A stretch of 64,000 nt of DNA, from positions 36,968 to 100,967 of the forward strand of contig NJBM01000021.1 of assembly GCA_005223045.1 (NCBI GenBank), in the 5' to 3' direction. This DNA is from Planctomycetes bacterium B3_Pla. Lineage in GTDB: Bacteria > Planctomycetota > Phycisphaerae > Sedimentisphaerales > Anaerobacaceae. Under the pieces are notes generated by a model. It saw nothing but the letters and a program-made list of their open reading frames with translations. It was not told the origin of the DNA and did not search any database. Shown piece after piece: positions 43,951 to 51,211 of the stretch (positions are counted from its first letter, which is position 1; each line of letters starts with the position of its first letter). A program made the position numbers and the translations under genes.

Positions 43951-45178
43951 AATCGACCGAGCCGGATTGGTCAACGTCTGTGCCCTCGCAATTGCCGTTG
44001 CCCGGACCGCAGCCCTGCCGGTGCCAGCGTGCCGCGAAAAATGCAAAGTCGATGAAATCGACGCCGTCCGGGCACTGAAAATCAGTGGGGGGAATCTGCC
44101 ACTGGAACGTGGGATAATTCATCCCCTCGCAGATCGTCCAGATTTGCCAGAAATCCCAGCCCGCGTCGGTGAAGGTGCTGATCGTCCTCATCTCAGTGGT
44201 AGTCTTGCCTATCCCGCCGGCGCTGGTTGACTGGCCGCTTGCCTCGGTATCCCAGAGGGAATTTGTTACCCTGCCCAGGACCCTTACGTGTCCTGTCAAA
44301 CCGCCGACGTACTGATTGCCCGAAACCCCGCCCGCCGAATAGCTCCTGTGGGCTGCACCGCGCTCGACTTGTCCTACCAGCCCGCCTACGTACACATCTC
44401 CTGTGGCGCTGCCCGTGGCGTAACTGTTGGTGACGGCGGCTATTTCGTTGCCTGTCTTGCCCACCAGGCCGCCGATGTTTCTATTGCCTGAGACATCGGC
44501 CTTGGAATAGGACGTGTTCACCGTGCCGTCGGTGAGCAGCCCGACCAGGCCGCCGATAAACGCGTCGCCCGAGACGTTACCCGTCGAATAGCTGCGGAAG
44601 ATTCTGCCGGCATTGCGTCCGACCAGCCCGCCGACATCATCGTCGCCTGAGACGCGGGCGCTGCCGGCGTAGCAGCCGGTGATGTTGCCCTGATCGAGAA
44701 GGCCCGCCAGCGAACCGACCCTGCTTCCCTGGGCAACGACATTTGGCCTGACCAATCCCAGATTTTTGACTTCGCCGCTGACCACCCCGAAAAGTCCCGT
44801 GTAGAACTCGTGTGTGGTAGTCAGGCTGAAATTTAGAATCTCGCAATCGTTGCCGTCAAAGACACCGCTGAAAGATTCGGTTGTCGTTGTGCCGATGATG
44901 TTGTACGCAGCCCCGGTGTAGTCGCTCATGTCTATGTCGGCCGTTAGCTTGAAGTGCTTGTTCCAGTCAGCGGGTGTGGCGCCAATCTCATTCATCTGCT
45001 CGGCTGTATGAATCAGGTAGGGGTTGCTCTCTGTGCCGGCGCCACCTTCATATTTGGCTTGCGCCGAAAAGGGAAAAAGACAGATAAGGAACAGGAGAAA
45101 AGTAAAAAGTAAAAAGTAAAAAGCTTTTGCCTTTTTCCTTTTGCCTTTTTCCTTTTCCATGTTGCCTAAACTGTACAT
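43901..45178 (-). CDS. Secreted GLUG-repeat protein with dockerin-like C-terminus
   Basis: 425 residues. GGAGGG lies 7 bases before the ATG. A strongly basic signal segment (KGKRKKAKAFYFLLFTFLLF) is encoded by an A-rich repeat. GLUG motifs repeat through residues 120-330 (VGGLVGRNAGRIFRSYSTG; IGGLVGLLTDGTVNTSYS), a beta-helix-like fold seen in surface proteins. The C-terminal 55 residues (GVDFIDFAFFAARWHRQGC; GTDVDQSGSVDFSDLEIFAA) form a planctomycete dockerin-like pair of calcium loops. It is probably a surface or matrix protein. Its end overlaps uxaE. Confidence 0.85.
   Translation of the reverse strand: MYSLGNMEKEKGKRKKAKAFYFLLFTFLLFLICLFPFSAQAKYEGGAGTESNPYLIHTAEQMNEIGATPADWNKHFKLTADIDMSDYTGAAYNIIGTTTTESFSGVFDGNDCEILNFSLTTTHEFYTGLFGVVSGEVKNLGLVRPNVVAQGSRVGSLAGLLDQGNITGCYAGSARVSGDDDVGGLVGRNAGRIFRSYSTGNVSGDAFIGGLVGLLTDGTVNTSYSKADVSGNRNIGGLVGKTGNEIAAVTNSYATGSATGDVYVGGLVGQVERGAAHRSYSAGGVSGNQYVGGLTGHVRVLGRVTNSLWDTEASGQSTSAGGIGKTTTEMRTISTFTDAGWDFWQIWTICEGMNYPTFQWQIPPTDFQCPDGVDFIDFAFFAARWHRQGCGPGNGNCEGTDVDQSGSVDFSDLEIFAARWMEGVQ
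45092..45158. repeat. Family D repeat (AAAAGTAAAAAGTAAAAAG) within a signal peptide
   Basis: AAAAGTAAAAAGTAAAAAGT and, inverted, CTTTTTCCTTTTGCCTTTTT encode the signal peptide of the GLUG protein on the minus strand. The same words occur at 63807-63841 outside genes. Confidence 0.8.
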
Positions 45179-45205
45179 ATTTGCCCTCCTTCTTCAAAAC
45201 CGCCA

Positions 45206-45230
45206 CGTAGGGCGGGCTTTAGCCCACCGA
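45206..45230. repeat. Family F hairpin repeat (GTAGGGCGGGCTTTAGCCC)
   Basis: GTGGGCTAAAGCCCGCC-type stem in the gap between plsC end and the GLUG gene start. Confidence 0.7.
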
Positions 45231-45357
45231 CCACCTACCTACAGACTCAGTATACTACCTGTCGGCGCTGTAGTCAAGCATTTTCCCACGGCGGAAGCGT
45301 TCATCGCCCAGCTCCATTTCAGCGCCCGACCCGTGTAAGCACTCATCCGTATCCCTT

Positions 45358-46011
45358 TCAATAATCGTATGGTTTCTTGCCCTGTTTGATTCGACTCTCC
45401 ATTTGCATTTGGCGCAGGGTCTCTGTCAGAACTTGCGCCAGTTTGACGTCGCCCATGTTCCGGGCCTGTTCGGCGGATATTGCCTTGCCGTAGCAGACCG
45501 AAATCGAGCCGGGCGAAAACAGCCTTTGATGCCGGGGCCAGCATTCAAAAGCGCCGTCAATCACTACCGGCACGACCGCTGCCTTCCCTCGCCTGCACAG
45601 AAGACCGAAGCCCGGCTTGAACGGCGTGATTTTACCGTCGTCCGAGCGAGTTCCTTCCGGAAAAAGACAGACTCCCCTGTCTTGCTTGAGCACCTCGATG
45701 ACCTTCCGTATAGCGGAAATATCGGCTTGGCCCAGCTTGACCGGGATTGTGCCGACCGATCTTATCACCCTTCCAAACAACCAGTGAGTGAAAAGCGACT
45801 CGCGTGCAAGAAAACTCACACGCCTTTTGATGGGACAGGCGCACAGCATCGGATCGAGGTAGCTCTGGTGGTTGCTGATCAGTACAAAGGCGCCTTTCTT
45901 CGGGATGTTCCCCCGGCCGTAGGTGCGCACGCGAAAGAACAATATACAAAAGACTCTGCACATCCAGCGTGCGAGCCAAAACCATTTTGCTTTCAATTCT
46001 TCTTTGAACAT
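45358..46011 (-). CDS. plsC: 1-acyl-sn-glycerol-3-phosphate acyltransferase
   Basis: 217 residues. The acyltransferase motif HX4D is SNHQSYLDPM and the later block is FPEGTRSDDG. A hydrophobic N-terminal segment anchors it in the inner membrane. It makes phosphatidic acid from lysophosphatidic acid. The start overlaps the end of cmk by 19 bases, so the two are translated together; a cmk-plsC order is common in Planctomycetota and Firmicutes. Confidence 0.92.
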   Translation of the reverse strand: MFKEELKAKWFWLARWMCRVFCILFFRVRTYGRGNIPKKGAFVLISNHQSYLDPMLCACPIKRRVSFLARESLFTHWLFGRVIRSVGTIPVKLGQADISAIRKVIEVLKQDRGVCLFPEGTRSDDGKITPFKPGFGLLCRRGKAAVVPVVIDGAFECWPRHQRLFSPGSISVCYGKAISAEQARNMGDVKLAQVLTETLRQMQMESRIKQGKKPYDY

Positions 46012-46679
46012 TTTCCTCTTACATGACCGGAGAGCTTCTCGACAACCTGTTCTATGCTCAGGTTTGTAGTGTCAACTATGATGGCATCTTCCGCCGGCTT
46101 TAACGGCCCGACCGCTCTGTTTTCGTCGCTTTTGTCTCTTTCGTCGATAATCTTTTGTATCTGCTCGATAGTCTGGCCTGTATCTTTTCCCGCCAGCTCA
46201 GCCTGTCTTCTCCTCGCTCTCTCGCTCGCGTCGGCCGTGAGATAGAATTTCACATCGGCGTCGCCGAACGCCACCGTGCCCTGGTCCCTTCCTTCGGTGA
46301 CTATTTTTTGCCTGTCGGCCGCGAACTGCCGTTGCATTTGTACTAATATCTCTCGCACTTTTGGCGCAGCGGCGATATACCGGGCATTGGCGGTCACCTC
46401 TGGGCTGCGCAAGTGCTCGGTGGCATCAATTCCGTCGATACATACGATCATTTTGTCGGCTTCGACTGAGAATTGAAATTTACACGTTTGTGCGATATCG
46501 AGCAGCTTCTCTTGATCGTTCAAATCGACACCCGCCTGCATTGCCGCCAACGTGACGGCACGATACATCGCACCTGTATCGAGAAAGCTCGCGCCGAGCT
46601 TCTGAGCCAGGAGCCGGGCTACGGTGCTCTTGCCGCTGGCCGCGGGACCGTCAATTGTGATTATCAAATCCGCCATCAT
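45993..46679 (-). CDS. cmk: Cytidylate kinase
   Basis: 228 residues. P-loop ITIDGPAASGKSTVA, the CMP-binding LDTGAMYRA and the lid motif DARRRRQAEL-type segment RARRRQAEL are visible. It phosphorylates CMP and dCMP. ATGATG allows either of two starts; no ribosome-binding site is seen because a family B repeat directly precedes it. The phosphatase gene upstream ends 15 bases before. Confidence 0.95.
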   Translation of the reverse strand: MMADLIITIDGPAASGKSTVARLLAQKLGASFLDTGAMYRAVTLAAMQAGVDLNDQEKLLDIAQTCKFQFSVEADKMIVCIDGIDATEHLRSPEVTANARYIAAAPKVREILVQMQRQFAADRQKIVTEGRDQGTVAFGDADVKFYLTADASERARRRQAELAGKDTGQTIEQIQKIIDERDKSDENRAVGPLKPAEDAIIVDTTNLSIEQVVEKLSGHVRGKCSKKN

Positions 46680-46683
46680 AAAC

Positions 46684-46737
46684 GAATTTAGAATTTAGAA
46701 TGTAGAATTATCAATTCTCCATTCTCCATTCTCAATC
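46684..46737. repeat. Family B repeat at the phosphatase end and cmk start
   Basis: GAATTTAGAATTTAGAATG and TATCAATTCTCCATTCTCC words. It encodes the last residues (ENGEWRIDNSTF) of the SpoIIE protein and replaces the normal leader of cmk. Confidence 0.75.
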
Positions 46738-48017
46738 CTGACGACTACCATACTTGTATCATCGATTTGCCTGGCGAGTCCGACGAACCGCCGCCTGTAG
46801 CCAAGAACATCCTGTATCATCTGCTCGGCCGAATGTGAGGTAAACTTCTTTGCGGCCTCGAGCATTCTTTCCTTGCCCCAGAGCTCGCCGTCGAAGTTGG
46901 ACGCGTCGATCAATCCATCCGTATAAAACAGCAGGCAATCACCTTCTTTCAATTTGAAGGTTCCAATTTCGTATTCGGCCTCCGGATCGACTCCGAGCAC
47001 AAGTCCGCCTTTTTCCAGGTTTGTGATCTGCCCGTCTCTTATAAGAACCGTCGGCTCGTGCCCACAATTGCAATAGGTCAGGGTCATGTCCTCGACGTCA
47101 ATGGTGGCGTGAAACAATGTGATGAACTCACCGTCCCTGCACTCGTTGCACGCCATCCTGTTGATTCTGTTGACAATTTCCTTGTAGCAGTCGACTTTGT
47201 CCCGGTTTTCACAATGCGCTGGAAAGTCTCCGACCGTGTCGATAAAAGCCTTCACGGCGCCTCGAAACGAACTCATCATGATCGCCGCTGGAATCCCTTT
47301 GCCAATCACGTCGGCAATCGCCACATCTATGGAGTTCTCGCGCAACCGATGGAAACTGTAAAGGTCGCCGCCGACGTCAAAACAGGGTATATAAGTAGCT
47401 GCGATGTCCAGACCCGGTATCTGAGGCGGTTTTTCCGGGATCATCCTGCGCTGAATTACTCCCGCCAGCCTCATCTGCTCGGCCATTCGTGCGCCTTCGA
47501 TCGCCTTTGCGTACAGCCTGGCATTCGTTATCGCCACCGCGCACTGTGAGGCGACCGCCCGGGCAAGGTTGATGTCGTCTTCGTCAAAGTGCATAGGTTT
47601 CGGACTGTAAAGTCTGAGTACGCCCATGTCCCGACCCCTGAACTGCATCGCAACGGTGAGCTGACTGACAAGTCCTTCTTTGATAGCAGCCTCTTTGTAT
47701 TTGACCCTGCCATCTACCCGCACATCGTCGAGAACCACCGCTTCGCCGGCAAAAGCGGCCTTGATAACGGTATCGTTTTTCGAGACCTCGCCCTTGTTGC
47801 GATACTCTTCGCTGAGCCCGTAGGTGCTTCGCATTTTCAACTCGCCGGCCTCTTCGTCCAGCAGCCGGATCGAGCACGCCTTGACCTTAACGATCTTCAC
47901 CGCCGCCTCGGCCAGCTTGTCCAGCACCTCCTGGAGCGAAAACTCTCCCGCCGCCAGGGTCGTGAGCTGATAAATCTGCTCATTTCGTTCTATTTGTTTC
48001 TTGCTCTTCTTGGCCAT
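46695..48017 (-). CDS. GAF-domain SpoIIE-type serine/threonine phosphatase
   Basis: 440 residues. A short N-terminal helix leads into a GAF domain (about 25-170; ACSIRLLDEEAGELKM, GRDMGVLRLYSP), a signalling helix, and an RsbU/SpoIIE PP2C-like phosphatase (about 190-428) with GGDLYSFHR, DVIGKGIPAAIMMS and LLFYTDGLID metal-site motifs. Such enzymes control anti-sigma partner switching, releasing stress sigma factors after a signal bound by GAF. The tail ENGEWRIDNSTF is repeat-derived. No anti-anti-sigma gene is in the window. Confidence 0.9.
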   Translation of the reverse strand: MAKKSKKQIERNEQIYQLTTLAAGEFSLQEVLDKLAEAAVKIVKVKACSIRLLDEEAGELKMRSTYGLSEEYRNKGEVSKNDTVIKAAFAGEAVVLDDVRVDGRVKYKEAAIKEGLVSQLTVAMQFRGRDMGVLRLYSPKPMHFDEDDINLARAVASQCAVAITNARLYAKAIEGARMAEQMRLAGVIQRRMIPEKPPQIPGLDIAATYIPCFDVGGDLYSFHRLRENSIDVAIADVIGKGIPAAIMMSSFRGAVKAFIDTVGDFPAHCENRDKVDCYKEIVNRINRMACNECRDGEFITLFHATIDVEDMTLTYCNCGHEPTVLIRDGQITNLEKGGLVLGVDPEAEYEIGTFKLKEGDCLLFYTDGLIDASNFDGELWGKERMLEAAKKFTSHSAEQMIQDVLGYRRRFVGLARQIDDTSMVVVRIENGEWRIDNSTF

Positions 48018-48179
48018 AATAACTCACTGTTCCAACCGCACCGGATTATACCCGACCTACAGCTTCCGGTGAACCGTAAATTGCTTCATTACGTGCGGTT
48101 GGCGGATTTGTTCGCTTGCAGGAGCCGGATGTATCGATTAGCATGTCATTATCGTGATTTGCCGAACAATAATAAATCG

Positions 48180-48203
48180 AAAATAGTCAATAGTCAATTG
48201 AAA
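48180..48203. repeat. Repeat words (ATAGTCAATAGTCAATTG) before the acylphosphatase gene
   Basis: AAAATAGTCAATAGTCAATTG abuts the start codon at 48204; related words occur at 36.83 and 63.4-63.6 kb. Confidence 0.5.
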
Positions 48204-48473
48204 ATGGTTGCCAGGCATATAATCTTCATCGGCAGGGTCCAGGGTATCGGCTTTCGCTTCACCGCCCACAGGATAGCGAGCCGCCATCAGCTCACCGGCT
48301 ACGTTCGCAACCTCAGGGACGGAACCGTCGAGATGCTGGCCCAGGGGTCGGCGGAAGATATAGATGCGTGCATAAGAGATATTCAAGAATATTTGCCGGG
48401 CCACGTGGGAGAAACCAGAATCGAAGAAGTCCCCCCGAACCCAACGAGCACGGATTTCAAAATCACCTTCTGA
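48204..48473 (+). CDS. acyP: Acylphosphatase
   Basis: 89 residues from the ATG at 48204. FIGRVQGIGFRFTAHRIA carries the phosphate-binding loop and catalytic Arg; GYVRNLRDGTVEMLAQG carries the catalytic Asn. Length is normal. It hydrolyses acyl phosphates such as carbamoyl- and 1,3-bisphosphoglycerate. The open frame extends upstream over the phosphatase gene on the other strand, which is a shadow. No Shine-Dalgarno is visible. Confidence 0.9.
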   Translation: MVARHIIFIGRVQGIGFRFTAHRIASRHQLTGYVRNLRDGTVEMLAQGSAEDIDACIRDIQEYLPGHVGETRIEEVPPNPTSTDFKITF

Positions 48474-48512
48474 GTGATCGACCTCGGTATGCAGGCATTT
48501 GAATCCGGGTGG

Positions 48513-49277
48513 CTATTCTCCCAGATGGCGGATGAGGCTGTGTTTGCGGGGGACTACGAGATCGGCTTTTCTGGCCGGCTCGTCCTGTTTGATCGCATAA
48601 TCCACGTCCATTATTTCGATAAACTCCGCCGTGTACTCTTTCAGCACTCCGCAATATTCGAGTATCTTGTCGGCCTTGATCAGCTCGAGCACTACCTTGT
48701 GGCCTATGTATCTCTCCAATAAAGGCTCGAAGGAAGTCCCCGCCGAGCCCATCAATTCCTGCTTCATCTGGGAGACGTATTTATCCTGAGAAGTCAGCAC
48801 TTTGCCCGCGGGCGTGGCCTTTTTTGCCTGACTGATTACGAGATTGACAATCTCCACCACCGAATCTCTGACGGTTCGAAAGACATTGAGCGTTTTCCTC
48901 TTTAGTCTGCGACATTGTCCGGGATGATAGGTTCTCTTGAGTTCTTCCTCCCGTTCTTTCTTATTGGTCTCGCTGAGCTCATCGTGAAACCGTATCACGG
49001 CTCCGATCTTCGGGTACTCGTATTTGTAGAGAATATAGCTGGCCTCATCGTGCCCTTCCTCGTCTCTTTGTTTTTCCGGGTAGATAAATTCCAGCCCGGT
49101 ATTTTCCACCCTGAGCTTGCCCCAGATTGTCTTGCCGGACGTATCTTCCAGCGTCACCATGTTGTGCTCGAAATCCCGCAGGCATTTGTCTCTGCTTCTC
49201 TTGCGGACAAAAGCGCCGACTCCTGCCGCAAAGATAATAAACAGTATTGTTATAGCTGTCGCACTGTCACCGAACAT
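48513..49277 (-). CDS. Membrane-anchored protein of unknown function
   Basis: 254 residues. One N-terminal membrane helix (about 7-23; ATAITILFIIFAAGVGAFV) is followed by a soluble domain. IWGKLRVENTGLEFIYPEK and KVVLELIKADKILEYCGVLK resemble a Sm-like or PRC-like strand-rich fold repeated twice, perhaps at 40-70 and 190-225. Similar proteins are known to me only as hypothetical. The gene stands alone between acyP (convergent) and the 161-residue protein gene on the same strand. Confidence 0.65.
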   Translation of the reverse strand: MFGDSATAITILFIIFAAGVGAFVRKRSRDKCLRDFEHNMVTLEDTSGKTIWGKLRVENTGLEFIYPEKQRDEEGHDEASYILYKYEYPKIGAVIRFHDELSETNKKEREEELKRTYHPGQCRRLKRKTLNVFRTVRDSVVEIVNLVISQAKKATPAGKVLTSQDKYVSQMKQELMGSAGTSFEPLLERYIGHKVVLELIKADKILEYCGVLKEYTAEFIEIMDVDYAIKQDEPARKADLVVPRKHSLIRHLGE

Positions 49278-49345
49278 AATACTCCCTTAGCCCCTCAATT
49301 CATTGAGGGGTTCTTCCCTCGGGTCTTGCCGGATTGTAAGACACC

Positions 49346-49831
49346 TCAAACCTTCGCCAGCAGAACAGTATAGTTCTTGCCGTAAAACTCGGCACACTTC
49401 GGACAGGTCGTGTAAAAGAAGTACATCTTCTCCATCTGCCGGGCCTTTGTTTTCACGTACTCGGTCATTTCTTTCGCCCAGCGCCCTGCATTCTTGTAAG
49501 GCCCTTCAAAGACTTTGGTCAGAAAAGTCCCGGAAATCCTGGCCATCTCAGCCCCCGGCACGTCTTTAGATACGGCAATGTAGATGTCGGCCCCCCAGAG
49601 CGACTTCTCATCCGAGAGCATAAGAGGCTCAGGCTCAAGGGCCCCGGCCTTCTGAATCATCTCCATATTCCTGACCATGACCTTGCCGAAGTTCAGCGGA
49701 ATGTGAAAGAAGCTTCTGACGCGGTCTTTGACAAACAATCTGTCCTGAAAAGTCACCTCTTTTTCATCCCACGGCTCAGGATTAAACCGCGGGCAACAAC
49801 CTGTCTCCGATTCTTCGTAGAGCTTGTCCAT
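49346..49831 (-). CDS. Conserved protein annotated as hydrolase-like in other genomes
   Basis: 161 residues from the ATG at 49831 (GAGG 9 bases upstream). MDKLYEESETGCCPRFNPEP, PLNFGKVMVRNMEMI and YFFYTTCPKCAEFYGKNYTV are strongly patterned and contain four cysteines (CC and CPKC), suggesting metal binding. I recall a conserved family of this kind with 'hydrolase' as its only description. No catalytic residues can be assigned. Confidence 0.65.
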   Translation of the reverse strand: MDKLYEESETGCCPRFNPEPWDEKEVTFQDRLFVKDRVRSFFHIPLNFGKVMVRNMEMIQKAGALEPEPLMLSDEKSLWGADIYIAVSKDVPGAEMARISGTFLTKVFEGPYKNAGRWAKEMTEYVKTKARQMEKMYFFYTTCPKCAEFYGKNYTVLLAKV

Positions 49832-49959
49832 AATCACAACCTCACTTTCTTAGAGAATTCAGGCATTATATTACCGCCAAAACAGGTACACCGACACCGG
49901 AATCTGCGGAAATCATCAACTTCATCGTCTATTCTTTCACCATTTACCTGATGTCACTG

Positions 49960-50014
49960 GTAGGGTGGGGCTTGCCCCACCGCCGCTGATCGGTGGGCTA
50001 AAGCCCACCCCACG
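49960..50014. repeat. Two family F hairpin repeats after an aminotransferase gene
   Basis: GTAGGGTGGGGCTTGCCCCA and GGTGGGCTAAAGCCCACCCC form two adjacent stems, 4 bases beyond the stop of the minus-strand aminotransferase gene. Confidence 0.75.
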
Positions 50015-50017
50015 TCC

Positions 50018-51208
50018 TCAGTCATCTGTTCCCATAATTCTCTCTATGCCCCTGGCCAAACGTTTGATTCCTTCTTCTATTTCATCTTCATCCGAATTTG
50101 AAAAATTCAGTCTCAGCGCGTTCTTGCCGCCGCCATCGACATAGAATGCGCTTCCCGGCACAAATGCGACATTTTCTTTTTTCGCAAGATCAAACAAACG
50201 CAGTGCCGAGACATCTTCCGAGAGCGTTACCCACAGGAACATTCCTCCCTCGGGCCTTGTGAATTCAACTTCCTCCGGAAAATACTTCTCTATCATCGAT
50301 ACCATCCAATCCCTTTGCCTGCCGTAAGCCTCCCTTATCTTGACAATATGCTCGTCAATATCATGGTCGGTCAGGTATCGAAAGACTATCCTCTGGGAGA
50401 GATAATTCGAATGCAGATCGGACGCCTGCTTTGCAACTATGAGTTTCTCCATCACGTCCTTCTTTGCACATATCCAGCCAAGCCTCAATCCCGGCGCGAC
50501 TATCTTTGAAAACGAGCCCAAAAGTATCACGTTTTCTTCGAGATAACTCCTCACCGAAGGCAGGTCCTGCCCGGTGAATCTTAGCTCGCCGTAAGGATCG
50601 TCTTCCACCAGGACCGTGCCGTGGTCCTTGAAGATTCGGGCAAGCTGTAGTCTCTTGTCCTTCGAGTAGGTTATGCCCGAAGGATTCTGAAAATTCACCG
50701 CGGCGTGAAACAGCTTCGTTTTATATGTACGGAGCGTCTCTTCGAGGGAATCAGTGTCTATTCCATCCTCAAGCAGAGGCACAGGCTCGAATACCGGCTC
50801 ATAAATGGCGAATGCCTGCAACGCACCCAGATATCCCGGACGCTCCACGACGACCCGGTCCCCTTTATTCAGGAATGCCTTGCCGATAAGGTCAAGGCCC
50901 TGCTGCGAGCCGTTCGTGATCAAAATCTCATCGGGCTTTACCTTCAATCCCTTCTTACTGAAATACCGCCCGGCAATGTATTCTCGCAACGGCAGATAAC
51001 CCTCTGTCGTACTGTATTGCAGGGCATTCCGGCCGTCTTCGGCCAGGACCTTTCCGGCTGCATCGGCAATCTCTTCAACCGGGAAGAACTTCGGGTTTGG
51101 CAACCCGCCCGCGAAGGATATGACCTTCGGGTCTTCGGTTACCTTGAGAATCTCCCTGATGAAAGATTTGTGCGTCCGGGCCATTCTGTCTGCGAACAAG
51201 TTATTCAT
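50018..51208 (-). CDS. PLP-dependent aminotransferase, class I/II (2-aminoadipate/MocR-like)
   Basis: 396 residues. The PLP lysine is in LLGSFSKIVAPGLRLGWI; other conserved parts are ITNGSQQGLDLIGKAFL, FQNPSGITYS and the closing Arg-containing LRLNFSNSDEDEIEEGIKRL. The group includes 2-aminoadipate aminotransferase and aromatic or branched-chain aminotransferases; substrate is not determinable. It begins 3 bases after the stop of the beta-lactamase/DUF4038 gene, so it is translated from the same message. Confidence 0.88.
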   Translation of the reverse strand: MNNLFADRMARTHKSFIREILKVTEDPKVISFAGGLPNPKFFPVEEIADAAGKVLAEDGRNALQYSTTEGYLPLREYIAGRYFSKKGLKVKPDEILITNGSQQGLDLIGKAFLNKGDRVVVERPGYLGALQAFAIYEPVFEPVPLLEDGIDTDSLEETLRTYKTKLFHAAVNFQNPSGITYSKDKRLQLARIFKDHGTVLVEDDPYGELRFTGQDLPSVRSYLEENVILLGSFSKIVAPGLRLGWICAKKDVMEKLIVAKQASDLHSNYLSQRIVFRYLTDHDIDEHIVKIREAYGRQRDWMVSMIEKYFPEEVEFTRPEGGMFLWVTLSEDVSALRLFDLAKKENVAFVPGSAFYVDGGGKNALRLNFSNSDEDEIEEGIKRLARGIERIMGTDD

Positions 51209-51211
51209 GCG

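Noticed and set aside
47589..48203. Upstream extension of the acylphosphatase frame
   Set aside because: It is antisense to the GAF-SpoIIE gene; acylphosphatases are about 90 residues and the conserved part starts at the ATG at 48204.
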